Part shown: positions 19,425 to 28,441 of the stretch, one piece after another | Position numbering within the stretch: position 1 is the first letter of the stretch | Layout: every line of letters starts with the position of its first letter | NCBI RefSeq assembly: GCF_000762845.2 | Contig: NZ_JRMQ02000008.1 | Coordinates: 19,479-83,478, forward strand | DNA: 64,000 nt | Reading direction: 5' to 3' | Source: Helicobacter japonicus | Lineage (GTDB): Bacteria > Campylobacterota > Campylobacteria > Campylobacterales > Helicobacteraceae | The notes under the pieces: generated by a model | Databases searched by the model: none | Seen by the model: only the letters and a program-made list of their open reading frames with translations | Told to the model about the DNA's origin: nothing | Translations under genes and position numbers: made by a program

Positions 19425-20806
19425 TTGTTTGAATTTTGTGCTTCTAGTATCTCTATGAATCTATGGCTATGTTGTTCTAGTGTGTTAAGATTCTCAATAA
19501 TGATTTGTGAATTTTGTGTTGTGATATTTTCGTGAAGAAGCATAATGGCATTTTTGACACAATCAAGCATTTCTTTTTGTAAGTTAGATAGAGAGCGCAT
19601 ATCGATATGGAGTGTCTCTAGATTCTCTTCTTGGGCTAAAAGCTTACCTGTGGGGAGTGTATGTTCAAAATCTAATATTTCTTTACCAAGATTGAAGCTA
19701 AGATATACGCTTGATTTATATACTATATGCTCAAGTTTGCTTATACTTAATAAAAGTCGCTTCGAGAGCTGCTGGAATGCCGTAAAGAGATTAGAAGTGC
19801 TTTGCTCCATTGTATCAAATATATGATTGAAGTGATTTGTGCGCTCACTACTCTGCTCTGCAATATTTGCAATTTTTGATGAACTTGCTGTGATTTGCTC
19901 AATTTCTTGTTGCATTGTCTGTATCACAATAGAGATATCATTTGTTGCTTTATGAGTGCGCTCGGCTAATTTCCTCACCTCATCAGCCACGACAGCAAAT
20001 CCTCTTCCGTGTTCCCCTGCTCTTGCTGCCTCAATAGCTGCGTTTAAAGCAAGGAGATTTGTTTGTCCTGCAATGTCTGTGATGATGCCAAGCACCTCGC
20101 TAATATCACGCGATTTTGAAGCAAAATTATCAATGATAGTGCTATTTTCAGTGATAAGTTCTGTGAGGTCGCTAATGGAATTTGTGATAGATGATACATC
20201 TTCCTTAGAATTAAGCGAGAGAGTTTTCATACTTTCTACATTCTCATCTACAAGTTTCATATATTCCATATCGTTTTCTAAATCTGCACTAATAGTTGTT
20301 AGGTCTGTGTTTTGATTTTCTAAACTCATATCCATAAGCGACTTAGCAAGAGCATTTTTGACATTATCTTTAGCATTTTGTTCAATGCTTGAAAGTGCTT
20401 GATTGATTGCTTGAATATTGCTCACAAAGGCTCCCTTAAGTCCTTGCTCAAATGCTTTGCGATAGAATTTTCCCTCTTGTGCGCAGCGAATAGACGCGCT
20501 AATTTCACGCATAAAAGCTTCAACATTATCAATAAGAGTATTGACATTGTCTGCGAGTTTGTGCAAATCTTTATCAACATTAATATGAAGCAGACGCTTT
20601 TCAAATTTACCCTCACGATAATATTGTGAAATATTCACGACTTGCTGGATAAAACGTGCCCTTTTAGCAAAGTGATGGTAGCCAAGATATGAAAAAATCA
20701 TAATCAGAATATAGCAGAGGATATGCCAACTTATCCCATAAAATATAATATCTATACCGATACCAATCAGGCTAAGAGCCACCACGAATGCAGTCATTAT
20801 TTTCAT
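19421..20806 (-). CDS. membrane methyl-accepting chemoreceptor with a degenerate CZB domain
   Basis: A 461-residue chemoreceptor. Residues 1-46 contain two hydrophobic helices with almost no periplasmic loop, so it probably senses from the cytoplasm or the membrane. A HAMP-like stretch (about 50-150) leads to the signalling domain with the conserved hairpin at about 245-285. The C-terminal 100 residues align with the CZB domain of tlpD ([13 protein letters not shown] matches the first zinc motif, His360), but the cysteine of the CxxGKW motif and the two later histidines are lost. It ends against the pilin-like gene on the other strand. The sensed signal is unknown. Confidence 0.85.
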   Translation of the reverse strand: MKIMTAFVVALSLIGIGIDIIFYGISWHILCYILIMIFSYLGYHHFAKRARFIQQVVNISQYYREGKFEKRLLHINVDKDLHKLADNVNTLIDNVEAFMREISASIRCAQEGKFYRKAFEQGLKGAFVSNIQAINQALSSIEQNAKDNVKNALAKSLMDMSLENQNTDLTTISADLENDMEYMKLVDENVESMKTLSLNSKEDVSSITNSISDLTELITENSTIIDNFASKSRDISEVLGIITDIAGQTNLLALNAAIEAARAGEHGRGFAVVADEVRKLAERTHKATNDISIVIQTMQQEIEQITASSSKIANIAEQSSERTNHFNHIFDTMEQSTSNLFTAFQQLSKRLLLSISKLEHIVYKSSVYLSFNLGKEILDFEHTLPTGKLLAQEENLETLHIDMRSLSNLQKEMLDCVKNAIMLLHENITTQNSQIIIENLNTLEQHSHRFIEILEAQNSNN

Positions 20807-20891
20807 AGTTCAAGCCTTGAGTAATATTTTAAAATTGTATCTTTGTTTTTCCGTTTTTGTGAGAATCTACAAAAATGGCAGAAAAGGTAAA

Positions 20892-20967
20892 TGGTGGACG
20901 CGCAGAGGATCGAACTCTGGACCCACTGATTAAGAGTCAGTTGCTCTACCAGCTGAGCTACGCGTCC
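20892..20967 (-). tRNA. tRNA-Lys (anticodon CUU)
   Basis: A 76-base cloverleaf can be folded on the minus strand: acceptor stem GGACGCG/CGCGTCC, D arm with AGCTCAG and GGTAGAGC, anticodon arm ACTGA-CTCTTAA-TCAGT with anticodon CTT, T arm AGAGTTCGATCCTCT, and an encoded CCA end. TATAAG about six bases before the 5' end, and TATAAT about 50 bases before it, are candidate -10 boxes. Confidence 0.95.
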
Positions 20968-21087
20968 ATTAAGCTTATAAGATTTGTTGTGTAAGGATTG
21001 AAATCCTATAAGGAAGCATAATTATACTTTGTGGAATGTTAGTTTTTGCTTTATTGGAGGTAAGATTCTATAAATTTATGTATAGAA

Positions 21088-22080
21088 TTAAAGTGTTTTA
21101 CCACCAAAATACACGAGTGCAGATCCCCAAGTTAGACCTCCACCAAAAGCATCAAGTAGCATCAAATCACCATATTGAAGTTTTTTTTCTTCATAGACAT
21201 CATTTATTGCCATAGGGATAGAGGCTGCTGAAGTGTTACCATATTTATGCACACTTATGACAATTTGTTCTTCTGTAAAATGAAGATTTTCACCTACGGC
21301 ATTAATAATACGCAGATTAGCTTGATGAGGGATAAAAAATGCGACATCTTTTGGTGCAATATTATTTTTTTCCATAATGTCTTTTACATCAGACACAAGT
21401 GTTTTAACTGCAATTTTGAAAGTTTCATTGCCTTTCATTTGCACATATGAATCCGCAAATTGCGTTTCCTGTCCAAAATATGTATGTGTGCGTGGCACAC
21501 AAAGAAAATCTTGATATCTGCCATTTGCTCCAAGATGCACATCAAGGATAGAGGCATTTTTATCTTTAGTGGCACTGATGACACACGCACCTGCCCCATC
21601 ACCAAAAAGCACACAAGTGCTTCTATCGCTAAAGTCAAGCACCGAACTTAACTTTTCTACACCAATAATAAGAATTTGTTTAAAAGTGCCAGATTCTATA
21701 AATGATTTTGCAATGCTAAGAAGATAGATAAAACCACTGCACGCTGCAGCAATATCAAAAGCCGCTTTATTTTCAATACCAAGCTTAAAAGAAGTAACAC
21801 AAGCAGTGCTAGGCATATTGAGATAGTCTGGACTAAGTGTTGCTACAATCACTGCATCAATATCTTTTGGGCTAACACCTGCGCGTTCCATCGCGAGCTT
21901 ACCTGCTTCATAGGCAAGGTCGCTTGTTTGCTGACCATATTGTGCGAAATAACGTGTTTTGATGCCTGTGCGTTTAGTAATCCATTCATCACTTGTGTCA
22001 AGTGTCTTTTCAAAATCCGTATTATTTATGGCGGTAGGAGGGATGTAAGAGGCAATTGATTTCATTGAGGCGTATAACAT
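21088..22080 (-). CDS. fabH: 3-oxoacyl-ACP synthase III
   Basis: FabH starts fatty-acid synthesis by condensing acetyl-CoA with malonyl-ACP. The catalytic triad is complete: Cys114 (AAACSGF), His252 (PHQAN) and Asn282 (YGNTSAAS). The frame is open 18 codons further upstream, but the ATG at 22080 has an AAGGATT site and fits the family, giving 330 residues. plsX ends nine bases before it on the same strand, and the operon ndk-DUF177-rpmF-plsX-fabH is the same as in H. pylori. Confidence 0.95.
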   Translation of the reverse strand: MLYASMKSIASYIPPTAINNTDFEKTLDTSDEWITKRTGIKTRYFAQYGQQTSDLAYEAGKLAMERAGVSPKDIDAVIVATLSPDYLNMPSTACVTSFKLGIENKAAFDIAAACSGFIYLLSIAKSFIESGTFKQILIIGVEKLSSVLDFSDRSTCVLFGDGAGACVISATKDKNASILDVHLGANGRYQDFLCVPRTHTYFGQETQFADSYVQMKGNETFKIAVKTLVSDVKDIMEKNNIAPKDVAFFIPHQANLRIINAVGENLHFTEEQIVISVHKYGNTSAASIPMAINDVYEEKKLQYGDLMLLDAFGGGLTWGSALVYFGGKTL

Positions 22081-22088
22081 TGTAATCC

Positions 22089-23081
22089 TTATTCCAGACT
22101 TTTTTGTGCAAAAGTAGTGGTAAGCTTGGCACAAATATCAGATGAAATAGCGTGTAAAGCTTGATAAATAGCACATTCAATAGCACGAGCGTTGGAACTT
22201 CCGTGACTAATAATCACAACTTTTTGCACACCAAGCAATGGTGCGCCACCATATTCACTATGATCCATTTTTTTCTTTAGTCGTTTAAATACACCACCCA
22301 AAAAGAGTGCGCCAAACATTGAACAAATACAAGATTTAATTTCTTTTTTCAACACATTGCTTATTGCAAAAGCTACACCCTCACTTGCTTTTAATACAAG
22401 ATTCCCACTAAATCCATCACATACAATCACATCAACACTGCCATTAAAAATATCTCGTCCTTCGACATTACCTTTGAAAAAGTCAAAGCTTTTTAAAAGC
22501 TTAAAGGTAGCTTTGGTTAATTCATTGCCTTTGTTGTCTTCTTCGCCATTAGATAGAAGTCCAACGCGTGGATTTTCAAAGCCTACAACATTTTTTGCGT
22601 ATTCATAACCCATAATGGCAAAATCTACAAGATATTCGGGCTTACAATCTGTATTTGCTCCTGCATCAAGAATAATACTTGGTTTATCAGTGATATTTGG
22701 CATAGTAGTGCATATTGCAGGGCGAGATACGCCTTTAATGCGTCCAATTTTAAGAGTAGCTAAGCTCATCGTTGCTCCGCTGTGTCCAGGTGAGACAAGT
22801 GCATCTGCTCCACCATTTTTTAGAATCTCGGTAGCTTTAAAGATAGAAGATTCTGTCCGTTTAGTAGCACTTGAGGCAGATTCTTCCATACGAATATAAT
22901 CTATGCAATGCACGATTTCTACGCGTGATTGAAGATGTGAGGGGATAAGGGGAGTAATTTGTGCTTCATCGCCAACAATTATAGCAATAAATTCACGAGA
23001 TTCTAATGCCTGTAATACTCCTTGAACGATAGGTGTTACTCCATTATCTGCGCCCATAACATCAATGGCTATTTTTAGCAT
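22089..23081 (-). CDS. plsX: phosphate acyltransferase PlsX
   Basis: PlsX makes acyl-phosphate from acyl-ACP, the acyl donor for PlsY in phospholipid synthesis. The N terminus [11 protein letters not shown] is the family signature, followed by the [20 protein letters not shown] and GFSGN blocks. The ATG at 23081 is spaced six bases from AAGGAG, whereas the GTG two codons upstream abuts it, so I use the ATG (330 residues). The gene lies between rpmF and fabH in a lipid-synthesis operon. Confidence 0.95.
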   Translation of the reverse strand: MLKIAIDVMGADNGVTPIVQGVLQALESREFIAIIVGDEAQITPLIPSHLQSRVEIVHCIDYIRMEESASSATKRTESSIFKATEILKNGGADALVSPGHSGATMSLATLKIGRIKGVSRPAICTTMPNITDKPSIILDAGANTDCKPEYLVDFAIMGYEYAKNVVGFENPRVGLLSNGEEDNKGNELTKATFKLLKSFDFFKGNVEGRDIFNGSVDVIVCDGFSGNLVLKASEGVAFAISNVLKKEIKSCICSMFGALFLGGVFKRLKKKMDHSEYGGAPLLGVQKVVIISHGSSNARAIECAIYQALHAISSDICAKLTTTFAQKSLE

Positions 23082-23106
23082 AAGCACTCCTTAAAGAAAC
23101 TTAAGA

Positions 23107-23256
23107 TTATTTGTAGCTGCCTGTAAATTTACTGATATGATGAGGCATTTTCCAGCTGCCATCTTTGTTTTTAATAGGTTTTGCAAGTGCCACTTTATAG
23201 TGTGTGCGTCTTTTTGCTGCTCGTGTTTTGCTTACGCGTCTTTTAGGAACTGCCAT
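23107..23256 (-). CDS. rpmF: 50S ribosomal protein L32
   Basis: A 49-residue basic protein beginning [17 protein letters not shown], the L32 signature, and ending in GSYK. It binds the 50S subunit. The zinc-binding cysteines of some L32 proteins are absent. It starts two bases after the DUF177 gene ends and has an AAGGAG site. The pairing DUF177-rpmF-plsX-fabH is common in bacteria. Confidence 0.95.
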   Translation of the reverse strand: MAVPKRRVSKTRAAKRRTHYKVALAKPIKNKDGSWKMPHHISKFTGSYK

Positions 23257-23258
23257 TT

Positions 23259-23651
23259 TTACTCCTTCATCTCAAAATTTTTAGTGTGATAATCACTTCG
23301 TATAGATGTGATTTCACTTTCTAAAATATAATGTAAGTCAATAAAGCCATCAAAGAATTCAATAACATCAAAGCTATCAAGCCTTTTGCTTTGGCTTTGT
23401 GAATCCCAGATACCATCTGAAATATACAAAACCAAAGGATAATTAATCGTCTCTGCATACATTTCACCGCTATTATCACACACAAGCTCAAGTTGTCCAG
23501 AAATGTTTCCATTTAATTGTAAAATTTGAGAATCTATACGTTTTATCTGCCCTTTAAGCGTGATATATTCGGTGATTGTTTTGCCCTCATTATCAATGCT
23601 AAGGGCAATATCTTTAGGCGAAGAAGAGATTTTTCTCATCGCGATTTTCAA
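23259..23651 (-). CDS. DUF177 (YceD-like) protein
   Basis: A protein of 130 residues encoded directly before rpmF, the place where the YceD/DUF177 protein is found in most bacteria. Family features are the [28 protein letters not shown] segment (positions about 35-62), where many members have a CxxC knuckle of which one cysteine remains here, and a C-terminal acidic [11 protein letters not shown] segment. Plant and bacterial homologues are linked to 23S rRNA accumulation. The probable start is TTG at 23651, directly after the ndk stop and nine bases from GGGAG; the ATG at 23639 is the alternative. Confidence 0.75.
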   Translation of the reverse strand: MKIAMRKISSSPKDIALSIDNEGKTITEYITLKGQIKRIDSQILQLNGNISGQLELVCDNSGEMYAETINYPLVLYISDGIWDSQSQSKRLDSFDVIEFFDGFIDLHYILESEITSIRSDYHTKNFEMKE

Positions 23652-24065
23652 TTAACAAATCTCCCTTGCACCAAAGAAAAATGCTATTTCATTTTTTGCA
23701 TTCTCAAGACTATCGCTTCCATGCACCGCATTTGCATCAATACTATCTGCGAAATCAGCGCGAATTGTCCCTTTTGCCGCTTCTTTTGGATTTGTTGCGC
23801 CCATAAGCTCACGATTTTTTGCTACCGCATTTTTGCCTTCAAGCACCATTACAACTACTGGTCCGCTTACCATAAAATCAACTAAATCTTTAAAAAATGG
23901 TCGCTCTTTATGAATGGCATAAAAAGTTTCTGCTTCACATCGTGTAAGTTGTAGTTTTTTTATTGCTGCAATGCGGAGATTATTGCTTTCAAAGCGGTCA
24001 ATAATTTTGCCAATCACACCTTTTTTGACTGCATCGGGCTTGATAATTGAGAGTGTTTGTTCCAT
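23652..24065 (-). CDS. ndk: nucleoside diphosphate kinase
   Basis: Ndk transfers phosphate between nucleoside di- and triphosphates through a phosphohistidine. The 137 residues have the family length, the N terminus [19 protein letters not shown] and the active-site block [12 protein letters not shown] (catalytic His at about 115). It is the first gene of the ndk-DUF177-rpmF-plsX-fabH operon, with an AAGGAAA site before the ATG. Confidence 0.96.
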   Translation of the reverse strand: MEQTLSIIKPDAVKKGVIGKIIDRFESNNLRIAAIKKLQLTRCEAETFYAIHKERPFFKDLVDFMVSGPVVVMVLEGKNAVAKNRELMGATNPKEAAKGTIRADFADSIDANAVHGSDSLENAKNEIAFFFGAREIC

Positions 24066-24191
24066 AAATTTTCCTTTCTTTATTGGTATGTGGATTAAAT
24101 GCTAAAAACTTCAGATTTTATCTAAAAAAAACTTGCTTTAATATAAATATTGATGTAGAAATAAAAAATAATTTTAAGGATATAATGTTTA

Positions 24192-25370
24192 TCAAGTGTT
24201 AATGGCTTCAAATAGTATAGGATTTGTCGTAAAATCGGTGATAGCTTCTTCATACATATTAATGATGTTATCAATGCTTTTCTCAAGTGCATATTTTGCT
24301 GCACTTTTGGCATATTGCTCTTTCATCTGCTCTCGTTCTTTAGAGTGTTCTATCCAATAGTCAATTTTTGCGCTTAAATCCGCTATATTATTTGTTTTAA
24401 ATAAGCTTCTTTCATCAAGGGCAAATTGTGTAGTAGCACTTATTTTAGAATCAGCAATAATAGGCACTAATCCAATAGAAATTGCCTCTAGGCAAGAAAT
24501 AGCCTCGCTTTCAACTTCCGCGGTATGCACATATAAATGGCAACATTTAAGCTTTTCAATGAGTATGTTATTATCAATAAAGCCAAATTCAGGTGGATTG
24601 ATTAAAAGTTTATCGCAGAGTTTGCGTAAATATTGCTCTTTTGGTCCAATTCCGTGTAGATGCAATTTGATATTGTTTGCATATTTACTTTGAGCAATAG
24701 CTTTTATCAAAATATCTTGCCGTTTTTCTTTAGAGAATCTCCCCACTGAAATAATATGAAAAAATGTATCATCAAATGGTTTCACGCAAGATCGCGCTGT
24801 ATTAATTTGGAATCCATTACTTATAACAAATTTTTTCCCACCATATCCTGCTTTTTGTATTTCTTCTTCCATAAGCTGACTTGGGCAGTGGATATGATGT
24901 GTGTAACGATAAAAAGCTTTATAGAATCTCCTAAAAAGATAAGCATTAAACCACTCAAAGTTCATATTCATATTATAACTGATATGTTGAGGTTGGAGGT
25001 GAAATGCACTTATGTAGGGAATCTTCATCTTTCTACACAAATGAACCCCTGCAATTTCTAATGCGAAAGGCAAATAAAAATGTGCAATATCACAACCTTT
25101 AAGGGCAGATTTTAAAATGTGAGAATCTGGTGAGCCAAAAATCATATGTTGCTTATGCGAAATTTCTGTAACAAGCGGAATATATCTTTCTTTGACAAAA
25201 TAAAACTCTTCACCGCCATTTTGCTCATTACTTTCTTCTTGTGTGGGGCTTGTTGTAATTATACGAACGCAGTGTCCTCTCTTGGTTAAATCTCTTGCAA
25301 AGCGAAAGGCTGTCATAGAAGTGCCATTGCTTCTATCTTTATAACTATCTATGACTATGGCTATAATCAT
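24192..25370 (-). CDS. cgt: cholesterol alpha-glucosyltransferase-like GT4 enzyme
   Basis: A GT-B glycosyltransferase of 392 residues. Segments such as SNGTSMTAFRF, RYIPLVTEISHKQH, FHLQPQHISYNM and the donor-site block VESEAISCLEAIS are those I recall from H. pylori cholesterol alpha-glucosyltransferase (CapJ/Cgt), which glucosylates host cholesterol at the inner membrane using UDP-glucose. The E-x7-E motif of the GT4 donor site lies at about residues 295-303. The first base of its start codon is the last base of manC, so the genes are coupled. The substrate is inferred from similarity. Confidence 0.8.
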   Translation of the reverse strand: MIIAIVIDSYKDRSNGTSMTAFRFARDLTKRGHCVRIITTSPTQEESNEQNGGEEFYFVKERYIPLVTEISHKQHMIFGSPDSHILKSALKGCDIAHFYLPFALEIAGVHLCRKMKIPYISAFHLQPQHISYNMNMNFEWFNAYLFRRFYKAFYRYTHHIHCPSQLMEEEIQKAGYGGKKFVISNGFQINTARSCVKPFDDTFFHIISVGRFSKEKRQDILIKAIAQSKYANNIKLHLHGIGPKEQYLRKLCDKLLINPPEFGFIDNNILIEKLKCCHLYVHTAEVESEAISCLEAISIGLVPIIADSKISATTQFALDERSLFKTNNIADLSAKIDYWIEHSKEREQMKEQYAKSAAKYALEKSIDNIINMYEEAITDFTTNPILFEAINT

Positions 25371-26803
25371 TATTCACGTTGATAATCATCGCTCAAGCGC
25401 ACGATGTCATCTTCACCTAAATATTCTCCCATTTGCACTTCAATAAGCACAAGAGGAAGGATTCCGGGATTTTCAAGTCTATGTACCTCACCCATAGGGA
25501 TATAGGTGGATTCATTTGCTTTTAAAAAGCTTTCTTTTTCACCAATAGTGATGATTGCCGAGCCACTTACAACAATCCAATGCTCATTGCGATGATAATG
25601 TTTTTGTAGGCTCAATCTACCCCTTGGTTTGACGATAATTTGTTTAATTTTGTAATTTTGAGATTCTAATAAAATTGTATAGCTTCCCCAAGGACGATGA
25701 GCGGTTTTGTGAATCTTGGTAATTTCAGGGTGAGAGATTTTTAGCATATTGACAATATCTTTGACTTGCTGCGAGTATCCTTTTTTTGCAATTAAGAGGC
25801 AATCATTTTCATCAATAATCATTAAATCCTCTATCCCAATTCCTGCTACAAGTTTGTTTGACATAACAAAATTATTGACACAATCTTTTTGAATAAATGT
25901 ATTTTTACTTGCATTATGTGCTTCATCAGTCTGGTATTCGCTTGATAGAGATTCAAAGCTTCCTATATCATTCCATACAAAATCTCCAGCCACACAAGCA
26001 ACTTTTTGACTTTTTTCCATCAATGCGTAATCTATACTAATATCAGGGAGATTTTCGCTCATTTTAGTGTCTAAGCGGATAAAATGCTCACTCTCCTTGT
26101 CTTTACTTGCTTCAAGGGTAAGTTTGCAGCCTTCATAGATTTGCGGACTATGCTCTTTGATTTCTTTTAAAAAAACTTCCGCTTTAAAACAAAACATACC
26201 GCTATTCCACAAATAATTACCATTTTTTACATAGTTTGTAGCATCTTCAAGGGAAGGTTTTTCAATAAATTTTTCTACCACATTATCTTTTGCTTTTATG
26301 TAACCATAGCCTGTGTGCGGACAAGTTGGCTTAATACCAAAGGTAACCAAAAATCCTTTTTGTGCTAAATCTATAGCTTCTTGTATGGCTTTTTGGTAAG
26401 CGGGGGCATCTTTTATGAGGTGGTCGCTTGGGAGAGCAAGGATTATATCGTCTTGTTTTTTTGAGAGCGTAAAATCTTCAAAGACTTTAAGAGCTGCAAA
26501 AGTAAGAGCGGGAGCAGTATTTTTGCTTACAGATTCTAAAATAAATTCTTGTAATGGAATCTTCGCTTTATGTGCTTGTTCTTGAGCAATGAAGTAGTGA
26601 TTATCATTGGTAATGATTTGAAAGCTACCATCGTGGCTTTTACACAAAAATTCATTGCGCACAAGTGTTTGGCTAAAAAGTGAGTGTGATGGTGTTTGAG
26701 AATCTTCTGAAGGGAGCAGAGATACAAATTGTTTAGGCAAAAGCTCACGTGATAGAGGGAAAAGTCTTGTGCCAGAGCCACCACAAAGAATTGAGATCGT
26801 CAT
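25370..26803 (-). CDS. manC: mannose-1-phosphate guanylyltransferase / mannose-6-phosphate isomerase
   Basis: A bifunctional enzyme for GDP-mannose, the precursor of GDP-fucose and other LPS sugars. The N-terminal nucleotidyltransferase domain carries the signature ILCGGSGTRLFPLSRE and the FIEKPS motif near residue 178. From about residue 360 a cupin-type phosphomannose isomerase domain follows, with the metal-binding QKHYHRNEHW. At 477 residues the length is normal. It starts two bases after serB and ends on the first base of the cgt gene, so the three form an operon. Confidence 0.93.
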   Translation of the reverse strand: MTISILCGGSGTRLFPLSRELLPKQFVSLLPSEDSQTPSHSLFSQTLVRNEFLCKSHDGSFQIITNDNHYFIAQEQAHKAKIPLQEFILESVSKNTAPALTFAALKVFEDFTLSKKQDDIILALPSDHLIKDAPAYQKAIQEAIDLAQKGFLVTFGIKPTCPHTGYGYIKAKDNVVEKFIEKPSLEDATNYVKNGNYLWNSGMFCFKAEVFLKEIKEHSPQIYEGCKLTLEASKDKESEHFIRLDTKMSENLPDISIDYALMEKSQKVACVAGDFVWNDIGSFESLSSEYQTDEAHNASKNTFIQKDCVNNFVMSNKLVAGIGIEDLMIIDENDCLLIAKKGYSQQVKDIVNMLKISHPEITKIHKTAHRPWGSYTILLESQNYKIKQIIVKPRGRLSLQKHYHRNEHWIVVSGSAIITIGEKESFLKANESTYIPMGEVHRLENPGILPLVLIEVQMGEYLGEDDIVRLSDDYQRE

Positions 26804-26805
26804 AT

Positions 26806-27444
26806 TTACTCCTTAAAAGGGATATTGAGTGCTTTGGGGATTTCTCTTAAATCTTTTGTATCAATGATAATGTTTGCCTCTTTTTTAAGAATCTCCTTTG
26901 CACAAAAGGCTATGCGCACATCAGCATAGGCAAACATACTTAAATCATTTGCACCATCACCCACTACAATGCTATCTTTACGCGTGATGCCGAGTAGATT
27001 CTGCAAACGCTTAAGCATTATACCTTTAGAATCGCTAAACATCATCTCTCCACCTACTTCACCGGTTAGGATAGAATCTTTATGATGTAAAACATTGGCA
27101 AAACTCGTATCAAGCCCCAAAATATCTACAAAATAATCAGTAGCAATATGAAATCCTCCGCTAAAGCATACGACTTTGTAGTTTTGTGCCTTCAAAGCTC
27201 TCACACAAGGTAATGCACCATTCATAAGTGGTAGATTATGCGCTATCTCTGTGGCTTTTTGTAAGCTTAATCCTTTTAAGAGTGCTACACGATTTTTAAG
27301 ACTTTGGTAAAAATCAAATTCCCCATTCATCGCTTTATGAGTGATTTTTTCAACTTTATCGCTAACATTATGTGCTTTGGCAAGTATATCAATCGTTTCG
27401 CCGTCCATAAGAGTAGAATCAAAATCAAAAACAACAAGCTTCAT
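26806..27444 (-). CDS. serB: phosphoserine phosphatase
   Basis: A HAD-family phosphatase for the last step of serine synthesis. Motif I is FDFDSTL (nucleophile Asp7, acid/base Asp9), motif II is the SGGF serine near residue 95, motif III a lysine around KGIML, and motif IV VVGDGANDL near residue 160. At 212 residues it is the short form without a regulatory ACT domain. It is the first gene of an operon with manC and cgt, an odd mixture of functions. A dyad overlapping its promoter is listed separately. Confidence 0.9.
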   Translation of the reverse strand: MKLVVFDFDSTLMDGETIDILAKAHNVSDKVEKITHKAMNGEFDFYQSLKNRVALLKGLSLQKATEIAHNLPLMNGALPCVRALKAQNYKVVCFSGGFHIATDYFVDILGLDTSFANVLHHKDSILTGEVGGEMMFSDSKGIMLKRLQNLLGITRKDSIVVGDGANDLSMFAYADVRIAFCAKEILKKEANIIIDTKDLREIPKALNIPFKE

Positions 27445-27469
27445 ATTAAATACAATGTCCTTGCAAAAA

Positions 27470-27491
27470 AAATGCTAAGATTATAGCATTT
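27470..27491 (-). promoter_or_regulatory. extended -10 promoter of serB within an inverted repeat
   Basis: On the minus strand TGCTATAATCT is an extended -10 box, with TATAAT at 27480-27485. The same bases lie in an inverted repeat with 8-base arms AAATGCTA and TAGCATTT separated by six bases. The dyad covers the promoter and sits between the divergent serB and metF-like genes, so it could bind a regulator. Confidence 0.5.
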
Positions 27492-27523
27492 AGGATTTAA
27501 ATTGCAATTAATGGGGAGTGATG

Positions 27524-28354
27524 ATGTTTGGGTTTGAGTTTCTGCCACAAGATAGAGAAGAAGATATAACGACACTTAGGGCAATGCGTAATGGTGCGCA
27601 AAATTATCTTAAGCAAAAGGTGGATTTTGTGCTTATCCCTGCAAATGTGCGCAAAAATGCAGGTGTAAATGCAATTTTAAGTGCCTATATGCTCTCACTT
27701 CATTTTAAAGATATGTTTTTTGTGCCTACAATAAGTGCAGCAGGACTGGATAAAATACAGATTCTTTCCCAAATCCTAAGCTTAAAATATGCAAATTTCA
27801 CTTGCGTAGCCCTTATTGGTGGAGATGATACAAATAAAGTAAGAAATGAAAAAATAGATGGTATAGAGCTTATTCAAATGACAAGAGATGCATTAGGCAG
27901 CGATATAAGCATTATAAGCGGCACTCCCACAGACATAAATAACCCTACAACAAGAGAGCGATTAGTGCAGAAACTTTATCTTGGCGTAGATAGGATTATC
28001 ACTCAACCTATTTTTTGTCCAAATCAAGCAAAGGAGTTTATCCGAAGTTTTACAGAGTTAAAGAGGCAGAGCAAAAGCAGTGCAAAACTGAGTTTGGGTG
28101 TATTTGGGATTTTTAGTTTGCAAAGTGTGAGAGCGATAAATGAAGCACATTTAGGCTTTGAAGTGCCTAAGAGTTACATAGAGCAAATGCAAGGGGAAGC
28201 AGGGCAAGAAGATTCCAATACAAGTTTAGTGGCATTTAAGCATTTATGGGAGAATTTGCAAAAAATAGGACAAGAAAATGATGTTTATCTCTATCTCTCC
28301 ACACCAAAACATAATGATTTAAGGGCTTATGGAGTGCAAGTGAGTGAGAAATAA
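27524..28354 (+). CDS. methylenetetrahydrofolate reductase family protein
   Basis: A TIM-barrel protein of 276 residues related to MetF, which reduces methylene-THF to methyl-THF with FAD. The N terminus FGFEFLPQDREED matches the SFEFFPP start of MetF, and LIGGDD, GTPTDINNP and ITQPIF match the FAD-binding and substrate regions. It is rather divergent, so it may be a MetF or another folate-barrel enzyme. Three start codons stand in a row (GTG 27518, ATG 27521, ATG 27524); the last has the best distance to GGGGAG. The gene is divergent from serB and is followed by the restriction-modification genes. Confidence 0.65.
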   Translation: MFGFEFLPQDREEDITTLRAMRNGAQNYLKQKVDFVLIPANVRKNAGVNAILSAYMLSLHFKDMFFVPTISAAGLDKIQILSQILSLKYANFTCVALIGGDDTNKVRNEKIDGIELIQMTRDALGSDISIISGTPTDINNPTTRERLVQKLYLGVDRIITQPIFCPNQAKEFIRSFTELKRQSKSSAKLSLGVFGIFSLQSVRAINEAHLGFEVPKSYIEQMQGEAGQEDSNTSLVAFKHLWENLQKIGQENDVYLYLSTPKHNDLRAYGVQVSEK

Positions 28355-28441
28355 GCTTAAGGAAATGGGTATTACCAAAGAATAAAGGCTTTTAAAAGTA
28401 AAAGAGTGTAAAATTGCGTGAAATTTTAGTGAGAGGTGATT

